Positions 10,425-21,850 of a DNA stretch of 64,000 bases are shown one piece after another. The notes beneath the pieces were generated by a model. The model made no database searches. It was not told the DNA's origin and saw nothing but the letters and a program-made list of their open reading frames with translations. Source of the stretch: Taudactylus pleione (taxonomy: Eukaryota; Chordata; Amphibia; Anura; Myobatrachidae); assembly GCA_031769625.1 (NCBI GenBank), contig JAUIMM010000702.1, forward strand, positions 5,078,001 through 5,142,000, in the 5' to 3' direction. The position numbers and the translations under genes were made by a program. Position 1 is the first letter of the stretch. Every line of letters begins with the position of its first letter.

Positions 10425-10965
10425 GGGCCTGATTCAGACCAGCTCGCAAGCGCTATGCGCTAGCAAGCAGGTCGATTCTTAGGCAGTGCGCACATGCGGC
10501 GTGTGCACTGCACGTGCGCAAGCCCTGGAGCGAGCGCAAAAAGCACTTGCTCCGGCGCTCACATCCAAAAGGGGCGGCTATCGATGTTGATCGACAGCTC
10601 GCCCCGATTGGAAGGTGGAGAGGGGGGGGTGGCTGGGCAAACGAAGGCGTTCCTGCAGGAACGCCTGCCGTTTGTGGCTGGCCCTACTGACATCACTCGT
10701 GATGTCAGTAGCTGGACTTCCTGCTCTATTAGAGCAGGAAGTCCACTGGGGCTTGCGGCCACGAGACCCTACCGTAAGGGTCTTGTCGCAAGCACGATGG
10801 TCGCGATGGTCGTGACCATCACGAGCATCACCTTGCCGCTCGCATAAGCTGTGGGTGGTAACCCACAGCTATGCGTGCGGCCAGGAGGCCGCAACTTAAA
10901 AAACAAGCACCTGCCCTGATTCAGAGCGAGCGCTCGATTTTTGCAAGCGGCTCTGAATCAGGCCC
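10425..10965. mobile_element. GGGCCTGATTCAGA-family MITE, serial-palindrome type (copy A)
   Basis: The ends are GGGCCTGATTCAGA and its complement. The interior is a chain of separate hairpins: AGGCGTTCC/GGAACGCCT, CTGACATCAC/GTGATGTCAG, a GGACTTCCTGCTCT stem, and AGCTGTGGGT/ACCCACAGCT near 10848-10871. No coding. Flanking triplets (AAT, TAT) differ by one base. Confidence 0.75.
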
Positions 10966-11045
10966 TATGGCCTAATATAACATTCCTAAACAAGTTCTCA
11001 TTAGTTTTCTTATCATATCTTTTTATTACTTTTCATTGTCTACAG

Positions 11046-11086
11046 GAATCCTGGAATAATCCATCCTCCAGTTAGAAGACGAGATG
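11046..11086 (+). other. candidate 41-bp internal exon, gene unknown
   Basis: A pyrimidine-rich tract ending TTGTCTACAG precedes it, and the donor is GATG|GTGAGA. Only one frame is open: one leading base, 13 codons beginning NPGIIHPPVRRRD, one trailing base. The trailing phase fits the candidate exon at 25052-25115 (G + GC). No family is recognised. It could be a chance splice-site pair. Confidence 0.3.
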
Positions 11087-11699
11087 GTGAGACAGACATT
11101 TTACCAACTAACTTATACCTACCGCCAGCCCTAATATACATGTATTTATTAATTTGGCTTAAAACACACTAAAGTCACACATTAAACAATATATAGTAAT
11201 TCAAATTGATGCTGAAAACCATAAGTAACAGTTTGTAAAATAAAAATCATATCTTAGATCAATATGGGCCTCATTCAAAGTTGATGCAAATTTCTTTGTG
11301 ACTGCGTTTCCATATACAACAATACTGCGAGAATATGCTAATGCTGCAGCCTCCGGGATTTGTACAGGGACACTCACTGGCGGTGTGGCTAATCTGACGC
11401 TTGCTTACATAGGCACACCATTGGTCGCACATGGGACGCACCATCGGTCCTCTGAGCAACCCTATAGTCGTCTGATCTAAGCTGCTGGGGCCAACACAGA
11501 AGCAATCACTGACTGTGATACACCCAGGGGCTGGCTGGCAACTTTTAGCCTTAGGGGCAAATGCATGCAGGCGGCCCTGGCAGAGGAGTAGCGTGTAGCC
11601 AGGGTGCCCGAAGAACGTGCGTGCTACGGCGCCGCCCCCCTCAAGTGTTTCAGGGAGGAGGCGGGTCTATATGGGATTAATGTACGGTAAAAATAAAGA

Positions 11700-12650
11700 T
11701 TAGGGGCAGCCCCCTGTCGTAGTGCCCATATGCAGTGCCCCCATGTGCCACAGGAGAGAACACCCTTATGCAGGCCTCCAGTAGCGCCCCCAGTAGTGAT
11801 CCTCCCCTATGCAGTGCCCCTTGTGCCCCCAGTAGTAAGCCCCTTATATAGTGCCCCCAGTAGTGGTCCCCCCTGTGTAGTGCCCCTTGTGCCCCCAGTA
11901 GTATGCCCCTTATGTAGTGCCCCCAATAGTGGTACCCCCTATGCAGTGCCCCTTACATAGTGCCCCCAGTAGCAGTCCACCCCCCATGCAGTGCCCCCAA
12001 TAGTGGTAACCCTTATGCAATGCCCCTTAAATAGTGGCCCCAGTTGTAGTCTCCCCCCTATGCAGTACCCCCAGTATTGCCCTTTATATAGAGCCCCCAG
12101 CAGTGGTCCCTCGATGCAGTGCCCCCCAGTGGTAGACCCCTCCCCCTATGTAGTGCCCCTAGTAGTAGTCCCCTCCCCCCTATACAGTGCCCCTAGTAGT
12201 AGTCCCCTCCCCCCTATGCAGTGCCCCTAGTAGTGGTCCCCTCCCCTTGTAGTGCCCCCAGTAGTAGTAGTACCCCCTTGTAGTGCCCCCCAGAAGTAGC
12301 CCCCCTTGTAGTGCCTGCAGTAGTAGTAGTCCCCCCCTTGTAGTGCCCCCAGTAGTAGTAGTCCCCCCCTTGTAGTGCCCCCAGTAGTAGTAGTCCCACC
12401 CTTTGTAGTGCCCCCAGTAGTAGTAGTCCCCCCTTTGTAGTTCCCCCAGTAGTAGTAGTCCCCCCTTGTAGTTCCCCCAGTAGTAGTAGTCCTCCCCTTG
12501 TAGTGCCCCCAGTAGTAGTAGTCCCCCCCCTTGTAGTGCCCCCAGTAGTAATCCACCCCCCTGGTAGTGCCCCCAGTAGTAATCCCCCCCTGGTAGTTCC
12601 CCCATAGTAATCCCCCCCCTGGTAGTGCCCCCTGTAGTCCCCCCCCCCAG
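11700..12650. repeat. C-rich minisatellite (CCCCCAGTAGTAGT units)
   Basis: Imperfect tandem units of roughly 27-36 bp contain AGTGCCCCCAGTAGTAGTAG. Long low-complexity frames on the minus strand (rich in Tyr, Gly, Thr) come only from the repeat. It sits inside a larger dispersed repeat reaching to about 13080. Confidence 0.85.
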
Positions 12651-13080
12651 TAGAGAGAGACTTAATAAAAAAATAAAAAAACACTTACCTGAAACTCCCG
12701 CTCCTGGTCCCGACACTTCTACCGGCTCCTCCGGCCGCTTTGCATTACCCACTGCGGGAGCTGGAAGATGGCTTCCGCAGTGGGAGTAGCAGCAGCCGAT
12801 GGGAGTCTGACAGACTCTCAGCGGCTGCTGATTACAGCAAACACACAGCTGCCGGCTCCGGCGGCTGTGTGTTTGTGCTGTGTAGCACTGACCGAACTCC
12901 GTCCGGTCAGCGCTACACACGCGGTGCAGTCTGTGTCACAGTGACACAGACTGCCCGCGGCCCGCATGACGCTGCGACCCGGGGGGCACATGGCACCCTG
13001 CCCCCCGGCCCAGCCCGCCACTGGATACACCCACTTAAGGTTTGTGACACGCCCACGTTTGAGTGGCCACACCACACCGG
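12651..13080. other. GC-rich repeat flank, non-coding
   Basis: GC-rich sequence with local symmetry (for example CACTGCGGGAG/CTTCCGCAGTG around 12750-12782), probably the rest of the repeat that carries the adjacent minisatellite. No credible frame. Confidence 0.4.
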
Positions 13081-13107
13081 TTATCTCTTATAAATGCATA
13101 TTAAGGG

Positions 13108-13291
13108 CTATTATTTACTAAAGTTAGATATTTTAGAAGTGGAGTTGTTGCCCATAGCAGCCAATCATATTCTAGCTATTATATTCTAGAAGGTGCTAGT
13201 TAAATATTAAGTAGAATCTGATTGGTTGCTATGGGCAACATCACTTCTAAAACTCACTTCTAAAAAATCTCACTTTAGTAAATTTACTCCA
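13108..13291. mobile_element. TA-type MITE, uninterrupted copy
   Basis: A hairpin element with TTTACTAAAG-type ends and arms containing GTTGCCCATAGCA / TGCTATGGGCAAC. It is the undisrupted version of the element at 27733-28711 and shows what both of that element's insertion sites looked like before insertion (ATTCTAGCTATTATATTCTA). Confidence 0.7.
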
Positions 13292-13639
13292 GTCTCATTG
13301 ATAATATCAATATGTATGAGGAAAAAACTCCTGGTATAGCTCCCACTTTGGTAAATATGTTCCTAACTGTCAATCACTCTGCGTCCCAGTTGTCACTGCA
13401 ACCGCCGTCGGTAATCAGTTGTAGCACATGCACAGTGTGACAAAAAAAGTGCAAAAAAATTGTTCAATATCCGCAAACATCGATGTTGAGTCCACCTCTG
13501 AATCAGGCCCCATAATCCATATTATTAACATCAATAACACAATAGATTATTTCTTACTAGACCAGCCCCTTTATTTCATATATCTTTAAAGCAAAAATAT
13601 ACTACAGTGGTTCCTATATCCCCGATTTTCAGGGAATCT

Positions 13640-14920
13640 ACTGGAATTGTGGTACAAAACAATGTAGGGGATATGCAGTCCCCAGATATTCCCTATAAAG
13701 ATGGAGTACAAAGCAATGTTGAGGATATGCAGTCCCCAGATGTTCCAGATAAAGATAAGGTATAAAGTAATGTAGAGGAAATGCAATCCCCAGATGTTCC
13801 ATATAAATATGGGGTACAAAGCAATGTGGAAGATATGCAGTCCCCAGATGTTCCATATAAATATGGGGTGCAAAGCAATGTAAAGGATATGCAGTCCCCA
13901 GATATTCCATATAAAGATAAGGAATAAAGTAATGTAGAGGATATGCAGTCCCCAGATGTTCCATAAAGATTGTGTACAAAGTAATGTATAGGATATGCAG
14001 TCCCCAGATGTTAAATATAAATATGGGGTGCAAAGCAAAGTAAAGGATATGCAGTCCCCAGATGTTCTATATAAAGATAAGGTATAAAGTAATGTAGAGG
14101 ATATGCAGTCCCAGGTGTTCCATATAAATATGGGGTACAAAGCAATGTAAAGGATATGCAGTCCCCAGATATTCCATATAAAGATAAGGTACAAAGTAAT
14201 GTAGAGGATATGCAGTCCCCAGATGTTCCATATAAATATGGGGTGCAAAGCAATGTAAAGGATATGCAGTCCCCAGATATTTCATATAAAGATGGGGTAT
14301 AAAGTAATGTAGTGAGTATCCAGTCCCCGATATTCCATATAAATATGGGGTGCAAAGCAATGTAAAGGATATGTAGTCCCCAGATATTCCATATAAAGAT
14401 AAGGTATAAAGTAATGTAGAGGATATTCAGCCCCCAGATGTTCCATATAAAGATGGAGTAAAAAGCAATGTAGAGGATATGCAGTCCCCAGATATTCTAT
14501 ATAAAGATAGGGTACAAAGTAATGTAGAGAATATGCAGTCCCCAGATATTTCATATAAAGATGGGGTATAAAGTAATGTACTGAGTATCCAGTCCCCAGA
14601 TGTTCCATATAAATATGGGGTGCAAAGCAATGTAAAGGATATGCAGTCCCCAGATGTTCTAGATATAGATAGGTTACAAAGCAATGTAGTGAGTATCCTG
14701 TCCCCAGATGTTCCAGATAAAGATTGGGTGCAAAGCAATGTAGTGAGTATCCTGTCCCCAGATGTTCCAGATAAAGATGGGGTACAAAACATTATAGAGG
14801 ATATGCAGTTCCCAGATGTTCCAGATAAAGATTGGGTGCAAAGCAATGTAGTGGGTATCCTGTCCCCAGATGTTCCATATACTGATGGGGTGCAAAGCAA
14901 TCTAGAAGTTTTGTGCCCAC
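13640..14920. repeat. 54-bp tandem array (about 23 units, 18 codons each)
   Basis: The unit contains GATATGCAGTCCCCAGATGT. Because 54 is divisible by three, several frames stay open on both strands. The plus frame repeats an 18-residue acidic unit with the core DMQSPDVPYKDGVQSNV. Units reading GTATAAAGT instead of GTACAAAGC put stops in that frame, consistent with C-to-T decay. The last five units are open and run into a further 60 residues. Splice-acceptor-like TTTCTTACTAG (13560) or CGATTTTCAG (13632) lies just upstream. It could be an ancient coding repeat exon or simply a minisatellite. Confidence 0.85.
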
Positions 14921-16640
14921 TAGAAGTATCAGAGAAAGAGGGTTGTGCAGACCAATGTGGAAGACTCCTCCACAGATGCCTCAGAGAAAGAATAGGCCCA
15001 GAGCAAAGGAGAGGAGCCCTGCGGTGCAATTGGGTCTGTGTAAGAGAAGGTGCACGCCATAAATGTGCAAAAGGTTGTACATACCAATGGTGAGGAGGTT
15101 CAAGTAAAAGCTTAAGAGGAGGCAAATCCAACATGTAGGCTGCAATGTAACATAACTGAAGGCTGCTACCTCACATAGTTATTGGGACTCATGAACTGGC
15201 ACACGGATAAATGTCACTTTATACAATTGGCGAGATAGGTTACACATGTAATTTCATTACAATCACTGACACTAAAAGAGCTTTTTCCAAACCGTCCTAT
15301 ATTTTGCGTGCACTGAGAATGTACTTAAATGCTAGGAAAATGCCTGATGGCTTTAGGTTGTGATAGGGCCGAGGGCCAGTCTGAGTAAGATAACTACCTA
15401 GGGCATAACTTTTCCCATAACTGTACAGGCCTTACCCTCCCTCATGCCATTTTGCCCACTTTGCTGCCATGATGCAACTTGTTAGTAGGCCGCTGGATCA
15501 CTCCTGCTGTGCTAAGACTGTAGCTACTATCGGCTTATACCAGTCCTGTTCTTTTCTAGTCACTGTACTGACCGTCTTTTTTATAAAAATGCATATGGTC
15601 AGGATACATTGTGACCTATTTACATGTCTAAACACCACTACATTATTACAAAAAATTCTATGTACAGCCTGTATTTAATTCCCATATTATAGGGTTTATG
15701 TAATATGGTGTAATGCGGGTTTGCTGCGCCGATGGGATCCCGGACAATGTGTCCGGGCTTTTAATTTATGAAATATAGCAACCCTAGGTATTGCCCAACT
15801 TTGCTGTGAATTATTATTAAAGTGACAGCAGCATGGAAAATACAGTACTGTTATGTTTAATATTTTAAATATAAAATTAGTGGCTTTTAATCATTGATAC
15901 AAACAATATAAAATAATGTAACTGTTTATCTATTTGGAGTTACCTCTCATCCCATGAACTCTTTACTTCTCTTTTATAATGTGTCCATCTATCTCTCTAT
16001 AATTCATCATACATATGATAAAGCTCCTCATCACAGCTCTTTGTAGTGTTAAATAAAATAATGGAAAAAAATAACAGCGACCCAAAAAGTGAACAAAGCA
16101 TCAGCGTTCATGGCCTGGACTTGTCACCACTAATACTAGGTGATGAAAACGCGGACTCCCATCATAAAAGTCGCAGCTGGCTCAAGACTGTTGCAGGCTG
16201 CACTGGTCACAATATAAAAGGAAAACCCAAATCCCTGCTGATAACACTGGGCTTCATCATAACACCATTGATGGGTGATTGAGTTATAGTATTAAAGTAT
16301 TTCAAGAAATATTTTAATATGTGGCACTATTGGTCCCAGTAAGTTCATACTGCCATAATCTGCATGGGCCTGCTGGTGCTTCCAGAACGACAAGTGCCAG
16401 AACACCCAAGGCTGCCAGAGCATACTGCCACTTATAGAACAACAAGCACAAGTATGGTTGCCCATGTAGTGCCGCATAGTAAAGTATGTATATTGTTTTT
16501 TTTTTTAGTCCTTCATTTTAAATATAGACCTACCCAATCCCTTGAGTTCCACTATGTAAGCCTGAATCCTTTGGGGTCGTCTCCCTTCTTCTTTCTTCTT
16601 TTCTTTTCTGGCATGGTTAAAAGAAATCCATCATAGGTGA
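14921..16640. other. no gene recognised
   Basis: Degenerate remnants of the 54-bp unit seem to continue to about 15110. The rest is AT-rich, with a dispersed repeat at 15580-15735 and a weak hairpin region near 16360-16470 (TGCTGGTGCTT / ACAAGTGCCAG). A 78-residue frame at 16046-16282 lacks support. Confidence 0.4.
15580..15735 (+). repeat. dispersed repeat, inverted copy at 53615-53765
   Basis: Segments around TACAGCCTGTATTT, TATAATATGGGAATT-like sequence and ACACCACTA are shared in opposite orientation with 53615-53765. Family unknown. Confidence 0.45.
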
Positions 16641-16653
16641 TGCATGTCTTGCT

Positions 16654-17027
16654 CAGGGGCGCCGAGAGGGGGGGGAGTGGGTACAGTTTACCCGGGCCCG
16701 GGCTATCAGAGGGGCCCGGCGGGGGCCTGGGTCTGGCGCCGCCCCCCCTCACTTCCTCCCTCCCTTCCTCCCTATGCAGCAGCACTGGGCTGTATTGGGA
16801 GATTGCTTGCGGCTGCTAAGCAGCAGCCACAGCAATCTCCTGTGCCTGAAGGGGGGAGCGATCACACTGATCGCGCCTGCCACTGGCTTTGCGCCGGGCT
16901 GAAGGGCTCACAGCGCCCCCTCCCCGGCTACAAAACGATTTTTTTTTCAAGGGGGCGTGGCCATGCCTGCTGCAATTAGGCCACGCCCCCTCTTTACCGG
17001 GGCCCCGCGTGGCTCTCTACGCCCCTG
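16654..17027. mobile_element. hAT MITE with 8-bp target duplication
   Basis: The element begins CAGGGGCGCC and ends CGCCCCTG. It is flanked on both sides by GTCTTGCT (16646-16653 and 17028-17035). The 8-bp duplication and CAG...CTG ends assign it to hAT. GC-rich and non-coding. Confidence 0.85.
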
Positions 17028-17279
17028 GTCTTGCTCCTAGTGGAGCCACAAAGTGAATGACAGGCCGGGGACCCATATGCACCTACTCCTTGTTCTGGTT
17101 TCTCTTAGGCTAGATTAATCTTCTGAAATTGAAAGTTATCGACGTTTGCTGCCAAAAACAAGTGCCTCCTTCAGATGTTCTCTGATCCCCGCTCCTTCCT
17201 ATGGAAAGTAGTTTTCGGGGATGCGAAGAGGGATCCCTCTGCCGCCTCCTCACTACCTCCCCGGCGGCCTTGCACATGC

Positions 17280-17528
17280 GTGACACAGGCGCACGCTTGG
17301 CACTACTTTGTTGATGCACGTGCGGCTACTGCGCACACAATTCACAAACACAGAAAATATTTTTTTTATTTTGTTTGGAGTGTACTTTGGGGGTTACAGC
17401 AGCCTTTAACGGTCAAGCCAGCTGGCCCTTTACTTATGACACAGGCGCACGCTTGGCACTACTTTGTTGATGCACGTGCGGCTACTGCGCACACAATTCA
17501 CAAACACAGAAAGTATTTTATTTTTTTT
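17280..17528 (+). repeat. 95-bp direct repeat pair
   Basis: 17280-17372 and 17439-17528 are nearly identical (GACACAGGCGCACGCTTGGC onward to an AT-rich tail), 159 bases apart. It is probably part of the hAT-like repeat ending near 18035. Confidence 0.75.
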
Positions 17529-17619
17529 TGCACTTGGGGGGAGCACCCCTGATGGACAGAGCACCCCCTGGACAACACTACAGCACCCCTTTAGGACTGG
17601 GACTCTGCACAGGACTTTG

Positions 17620-17845
17620 GAGTGGACACAGCCCCTATGGACAACTGACTGCACAACACAACACAGCCAGCCCCTATGGACTTTGGAGGAGTGGACACAG
17701 CCCCTATGGACAACAGCAGCACAGCACAACACAGCCAGCCCCTATGGACTTTGGAGGAGTGGACACAGCCCCTATGGACAACAGCAGCACAGCACAACAC
17801 AGCCAGCCCCTATGGACTTTGGAGGAGTGGACACAGCTCTTATGG
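17620..17845 (+). repeat. 69-bp tandem repeat, about 3.5 units
   Basis: Units contain GTGGACACAGCCCCTATGGA, spaced 68-70 bases apart. The unit length is near a multiple of three, so short frames appear on both strands. They are not considered genes. Confidence 0.85.
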
Positions 17846-17929
17846 AAAATGGCGCAGACGCGGGTACATTATATAGGATCCAAAGCCCGCGAGACCCGGA
17901 AGGCGGGATGATGACGTTTTGCCTCGATT

Positions 17930-18035
17930 TCAGATCCGAGTCAGGCGGGAAAAGTCGAGCCTGACTCGGATCGGCCTCGGATAGGGGGGGCTCGGGGGGG
18001 TTCGGATTTCAGAAATCCGAACCCGCTCACCCCTA
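17930..18035. mobile_element. end of a dispersed hAT-like repeat
   Basis: The sequence ends with TTCGGATTTCAGAAATCCGA followed by ACCCGCTCACCCCTA, a terminal segment common in frog repeats that read TAGGGGTGAGCGGGTTCGG from the other strand. The other end was not located; the direct and tandem repeats from about 17280 may be its interior. Confidence 0.45.
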
Positions 18036-19233
18036 CTGATAAACCAGTGCTGAAGCATAATATTATACTTTCTAACTGCTGTAGTAAAGTCAATATGCTT
18101 TATGTTTTATAATAATATTGGTTCAGAAGATTAAGATGATGTCACCATGATCTGCTCCTCATGTATGAAACACTACAGGTCCCTTCTGGTTGCTTTTTCA
18201 ATTTGATTTTGCTCTTGAAACGCCATCCCAAACTTTGATCGCTATTTACTATTCTCCTGTCTGTGAGCAGTCATCTACAGTAGCAAGATTAGCCCGGGAG
18301 GCTCTGTTGAAATATGGAGTGTGCTACAGCGCAGTCTCCATGAATGCTCCATAAGTGAAGCATCTAGATCCAGCTATACAACCAAATCATAAATCCCTGG
18401 CACACACTTAAAGGTGGCTACAATCAGGGAATGTACATACACAGTATAGGATATTTGCATTAATGTCAAGGAGTGAGGTTACATATCTAGTGTATGGTTC
18501 ATGGCTTAATAGGTGACCATATAGCCTCTCACCCCTCCCCTTCCTGTTCAGTAATTAATCTGTCCTCCACAAATTACTTTTTATGTTGTAACAGATTGGT
18601 GTCGGTCTTGAGTCCTGTAGGTGCTTCTTGACCATGACAGAATTGTGGATGAAAGAAGCACATCATCAATGAGTACTTATCTTGCTCAATTCATTGTACC
18701 TTCTGTACTGTGTTTGGCAGATAGATGTTATACTCTACAGCCTATGGTGGAAAATGTATTTTATTCTATAATCTACTTCTGGTGGAAGGTTGTTATCCCA
18801 TAATCTATGGTGGAAGGCTGTTATCATTGTATAATCTTTGTCAGAAGGCTATTGTCATTGTATAATCTATGATAGAAGTATATTATCATTCGGAGAGTGA
18901 TTTGTATTAATAAATCTGATATAATAATACATGAAAAGAAATCATTATATATAAGTGCAGCAATATCAAATGCACACCATTCGATAGTGCTATTCTAATT
19001 CAGTATTAAGTGCAGCAATATAATGATTCATAAATGAACTGTCCCAGAAGGATCCATGTGCGCTGCTGAGTGAGCTAGGAATGTATCAGTTATAGATCTA
19101 TTATTTATTACTTATATTTATGGACTCCATCATAACTGGACCATCATCTGGAGACTGGTAGGAACCTACTAAAAGTGCATTTATCACATACACAAAACAC
19201 AGGCAGATATTTTGATAGCAGAATGCTGTCACA
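18036..19233. other. no gene recognised
   Basis: AT-rich. A weak 38-bp tandem pattern (TATAATCTATGGTGGAAGGC-like) occurs at about 18780-18890. Nothing else stands out. Confidence 0.45.
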
Positions 19234-19359
19234 AGAGCCGTAACTAGACATTTTGGTACCCTGTGCCAGAGAGATCATGGACGCCCCCTCTATCATTCTT
19301 TAAAGAACTCCTCTCCCAATATTACCCACAATGAAACACCAACACTTGCCCCTCATGTC

Positions 19360-19730
19360 TGTATCCTCAGCACCCTCATGTCTGTATCCCCAGCACCCTC
19401 ATGTCTGTATCCTGAGCACCTGCACTCTGTCTGTGTCCCCACTACACTTATCTCTATGTCCCCAGCATCCTTATGTCTGTATCCCCAGCACCCTTATGTC
19501 TGTGTCCCCAGCATCAGAGCCGTAACTAGACTTTTTGGTGCCCTGTGCCAGAAGAGCATTGGCGCCCCCTCATTTTTCAAAGAGACATAATGCACCCAAA
19601 AAAGGGGAATGGCACCCTTATGTCTGTATCCCCAGCACCCTGTCTGTATCCCCAGCACCCTTATTTCTGTGTCCCCAGCATAGTTATATCTATGTCCCCA
19701 GCACCCTTATGTCTGTATCCCCAGCACCTT
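19360..19730 (+). repeat. 22-bp minisatellite, left part
   Basis: Units such as CACCCTTATGTCTGTATCCC are repeated with variants. The array is interrupted by the Tc1 element and resumes at 21377. Confidence 0.85.
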
Positions 19731-19731
19731 A

Positions 19732-19952
19732 CAGTCAGGTGCATAAATATTGGGACATTGACAGAATTTTCATATTTTGGCCTCTATTCACCACCACAAT
19801 GGCTTTGAAATTAAACAAACAAAATGTGCTTTAACTGCAGACTTTCAGATTTAATTTGAGGGTAATTACATCCAAATCAGGTGAACTGTGTAGGAATTAC
19901 AACAGTTTCTATATGTGCCTCCCACTTTTTAAGGGGCCAAAAGTAATGGGAC
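19732..19952. repeat. Tc1 left terminal inverted repeat
   Basis: About 221 bp, near-perfect inverse of 21156-21376, with the outer CAGTCAGGTGCATAAATATT and inner CCAAAAGTAATGGGAC motifs that would bind transposase. Confidence 0.9.
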
Positions 19953-19985
19953 AAACTAAACAATCCTAAATCTAACTTTCACTTT

Positions 19986-21023
19986 TTAATACTTTGATGC
20001 AAATCCTTTGCAGGCAATTACAGCCTGAAGTCTGGAACGCATAGACATCACCAGACGCTGGGTTTCATCTCTGGTGATGCTCTGCCAGGCCTCTACTGCA
20101 AATGTCTTCAGTTCCTGCTTGTTCTTGGGGCATTTTCCCTTCAGTTTTGTCTTCATCAATTGAAATTCATGCTCAATCGGATTCAGGTCAGGAGATTGAC
20201 TTGGCCATTGCATAACAGTCCACTTTTTAGCCTTAAAAAACTCTTTGGTTGCTTTTGCAGTATGCTTCGGGTCATTGTCCATCTGCACTGTGAAGCGCCG
20301 TCTAATGAGTTCTGAAGCATTTGACTGAATATGAGCATATAATATTGCCCGAAACACTTCTGAATTCATTCTGCTGCTTTTGTCAGCAGTCACATAATCA
20401 ATAAATACAAGGGAACCAGTTCCATTGGCAGCCATACATGCCCACGCCATGACACTACCACCACCATGCTTCACTGATGAGGTGGTATGTTTTGGATCTT
20501 GAGCAGTTCCTTTCCTTCTCCATACTCTTCTCTTCCCATCACTCTGGTACAAGTTGATCTTTGTCTCATCTGTCCATAGGATGTTGTTCCAGAACTGTAA
20601 TGGCTTTTCTAGACGTTGTTTGGCAAACTCAAATCTGGTCTTCCTGTTTTTGATGCTCACCAATGGTTTACATCTTGTGGTGAAACCTCTATATTCACTC
20701 TTGTGAAGTCTTCTCTTGATTGTTGACTTTGACACATATACACCTTCCTCCTGGAGAGTGTTCTTGACTTGGCCAACTGTTGTGAAGGGGTTTTTCTTCA
20801 CCAGGGAAATAATTCTTCTGTCATCCACCACAGTTGTTTTCTGTGGTCTTCCGGGTCTTTTGGTTTTGCTGAGCTCTCCGGTGCGTTCTTTCTTTTTAAG
20901 AATGTTCCAAACAGTTGATTTGGCCACACCTAATGTTTTTGCTATCTCTCTGATGGGTTTGTTTTGATTTTTCAGCCTAATGATGGCTTGCTTCACTGAT
21001 AGTGACAGCTCTTTGGATCTCAT
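19986..21023 (-). CDS. Tc1-family transposase, intact
   Basis: The enzyme cuts and rejoins the element ends and inserts at TA. The start at 21023 (MRSKELS) is chosen because that is the usual family N-terminus; an in-frame ATG lies 18 bases upstream (21041). The product is 345 residues, a normal length. Numbered from the upstream Met: paired-type helix-turn-helix at about 12-115 (REIAKTLGVAKSTVWNILKK), a GRPQKT linker at 64-69 and the DDE domain. The catalytic triad is D158 (WTDET), D255 (MDNDPKH) and E290 (DLNPIE), spaced DD34E. The glycine-rich KHGGGSVMAW box is at 191-200. No stop or frameshift is seen, so activity is possible but untested. Confidence 0.93.
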   Translation of the reverse strand: MRSKELSLSVKQAIIRLKNQNKPIREIAKTLGVAKSTVWNILKKKERTGELSKTKRPGRPQKTTVVDDRRIISLVKKNPFTTVGQVKNTLQEEGVYVSKSTIKRRLHKSEYRGFTTRCKPLVSIKNRKTRFEFAKQRLEKPLQFWNNILWTDETKINLYQSDGKRRVWRRKGTAQDPKHTTSSVKHGGGSVMAWACMAANGTGSLVFIDYVTADKSSRMNSEVFRAILYAHIQSNASELIRRRFTVQMDNDPKHTAKATKEFFKAKKWTVMQWPSQSPDLNPIEHEFQLMKTKLKGKCPKNKQELKTFAVEAWQSITRDETQRLVMSMRSRLQAVIACKGFASKY

Positions 21024-21155
21024 ATTGAGAGTCGACAGCAACTGATTCCAAATGCAAATGTCACACCTAGAATCAACTCCAGACCTTTTACCTGCTTAAT
21101 TGAAATAATGAGGGAATAGCCCACACCTGTCCATGAAACAGCTTTTGAGTTGATA

Positions 21156-21376
21156 GTCCCATTACTTTTGGCTCCTTAAAAAGTGGGAGGCACATATAGA
21201 AACCGTTGTAATTCTTACACCGTTCACCTGATTTGGATGTAATTACCCTCAAATTAAATCTGAAAGTTTGCAGTTAAAGCACATCTTGTTTGTTTCATTT
21301 CAAAGCCATTGTGGTGGTGAATAGAGGCCAAAATATGAAAATTCTGTCAATGTCCCAATATTTATGCACCTGACTG
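21156..21376. repeat. Tc1 right terminal inverted repeat
   Basis: Inverse of 19732-19952 with a few mismatches. The inner motif at 21156 lies just outside the transposase start. Confidence 0.9.
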
Positions 21377-21850
21377 TATGTCTGTATCCCCAGCACCATT
21401 ATGTCTGTATCCCCAGCACCTTTATGTCTGTGTCCCCAGCATCCTTATGTCTGTATTCCCAGCACCTTTATGTCTGTGTCCCCAGCACACTTATGTCTGT
21501 ATCCCCAGCACCCTGTCTGTGTCCCCAGCATCCTTATGTCTGTATCCCCAGCACCCTGTCTGTATCCCCAGCACCCTTATGTCTGTATCCCCAGGACCCT
21601 TATGCCTGTGTCCCCAGCACCCTTATATCTGTATCCCCAGGACCCTCATGTCTGTATCCCAGCACCCTTATGTCTGTATCCCCAGCACCCTAATGTCTGT
21701 GTCCCCAGTTCCTGCAGCCTGTCTGTCCCCATCACCCTCACCTCCTCGTTTGCGTCTCAAGTTCCTGCGCTCTAATGTCTGTGTCCCCTGCACCCTCAAC
21801 TCCTTCTCTGTGTCCCCAGTTCCTGCTACCTAATGTTTGTATCCTAGCAC
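21377..21850 (+). repeat. 22-bp minisatellite, right part
   Basis: Continuation of the array at 19360-19730. Open low-complexity frames (CLYPQHPYVCIPS-like) are repeat artefacts. Confidence 0.85.

Larger units (their letters stand above)
11265..13511. mobile_element. possible split copy of the GGGCCTGATTCAGA family
   Basis: Position 11265 begins GGGCCTCATTCA, and the complementary end lies at about 13500-13511. The two halves (11265 to about 11500 and about 13330 to 13511) may be one element separated by the minisatellite-bearing repeat and a TA-type MITE. The two halves were not shown to be continuous. Confidence 0.35.
19732..21376 (-). mobile_element. full-length Tc1/mariner transposon
   Basis: Length 1645 bp with about 221-bp terminal inverted repeats (19732-19952 and 21156-21376), both starting CAGTCAGGTGCATAAATATT. 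TA dinucleotides flank it (19730-19731 and 21377-21378). Each inverted repeat has an outer element end and an inner CCAAAAGTAATGGGAC motif, a two-site arrangement as in Sleeping Beauty-like Tc1 elements. It carries one uninterrupted transposase gene and lies inside a minisatellite that continues on both sides, which gives a clear empty-site reconstruction. Confidence 0.95.

Noticed and set aside
12180..12920. 246-codon Gly/Tyr/Thr-rich frame on the minus strand
   Set aside because: Produced by the C-rich minisatellite; neighbouring frames look equally open.
13586..14360. Long minus-strand frames over the 54-bp array
   Set aside because: Unit length divisible by three keeps several frames open; Ile/Leu/Tyr-rich translations in three overlapping frames are equally good, so none has support. 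The plus frame is kept only as a possibility.
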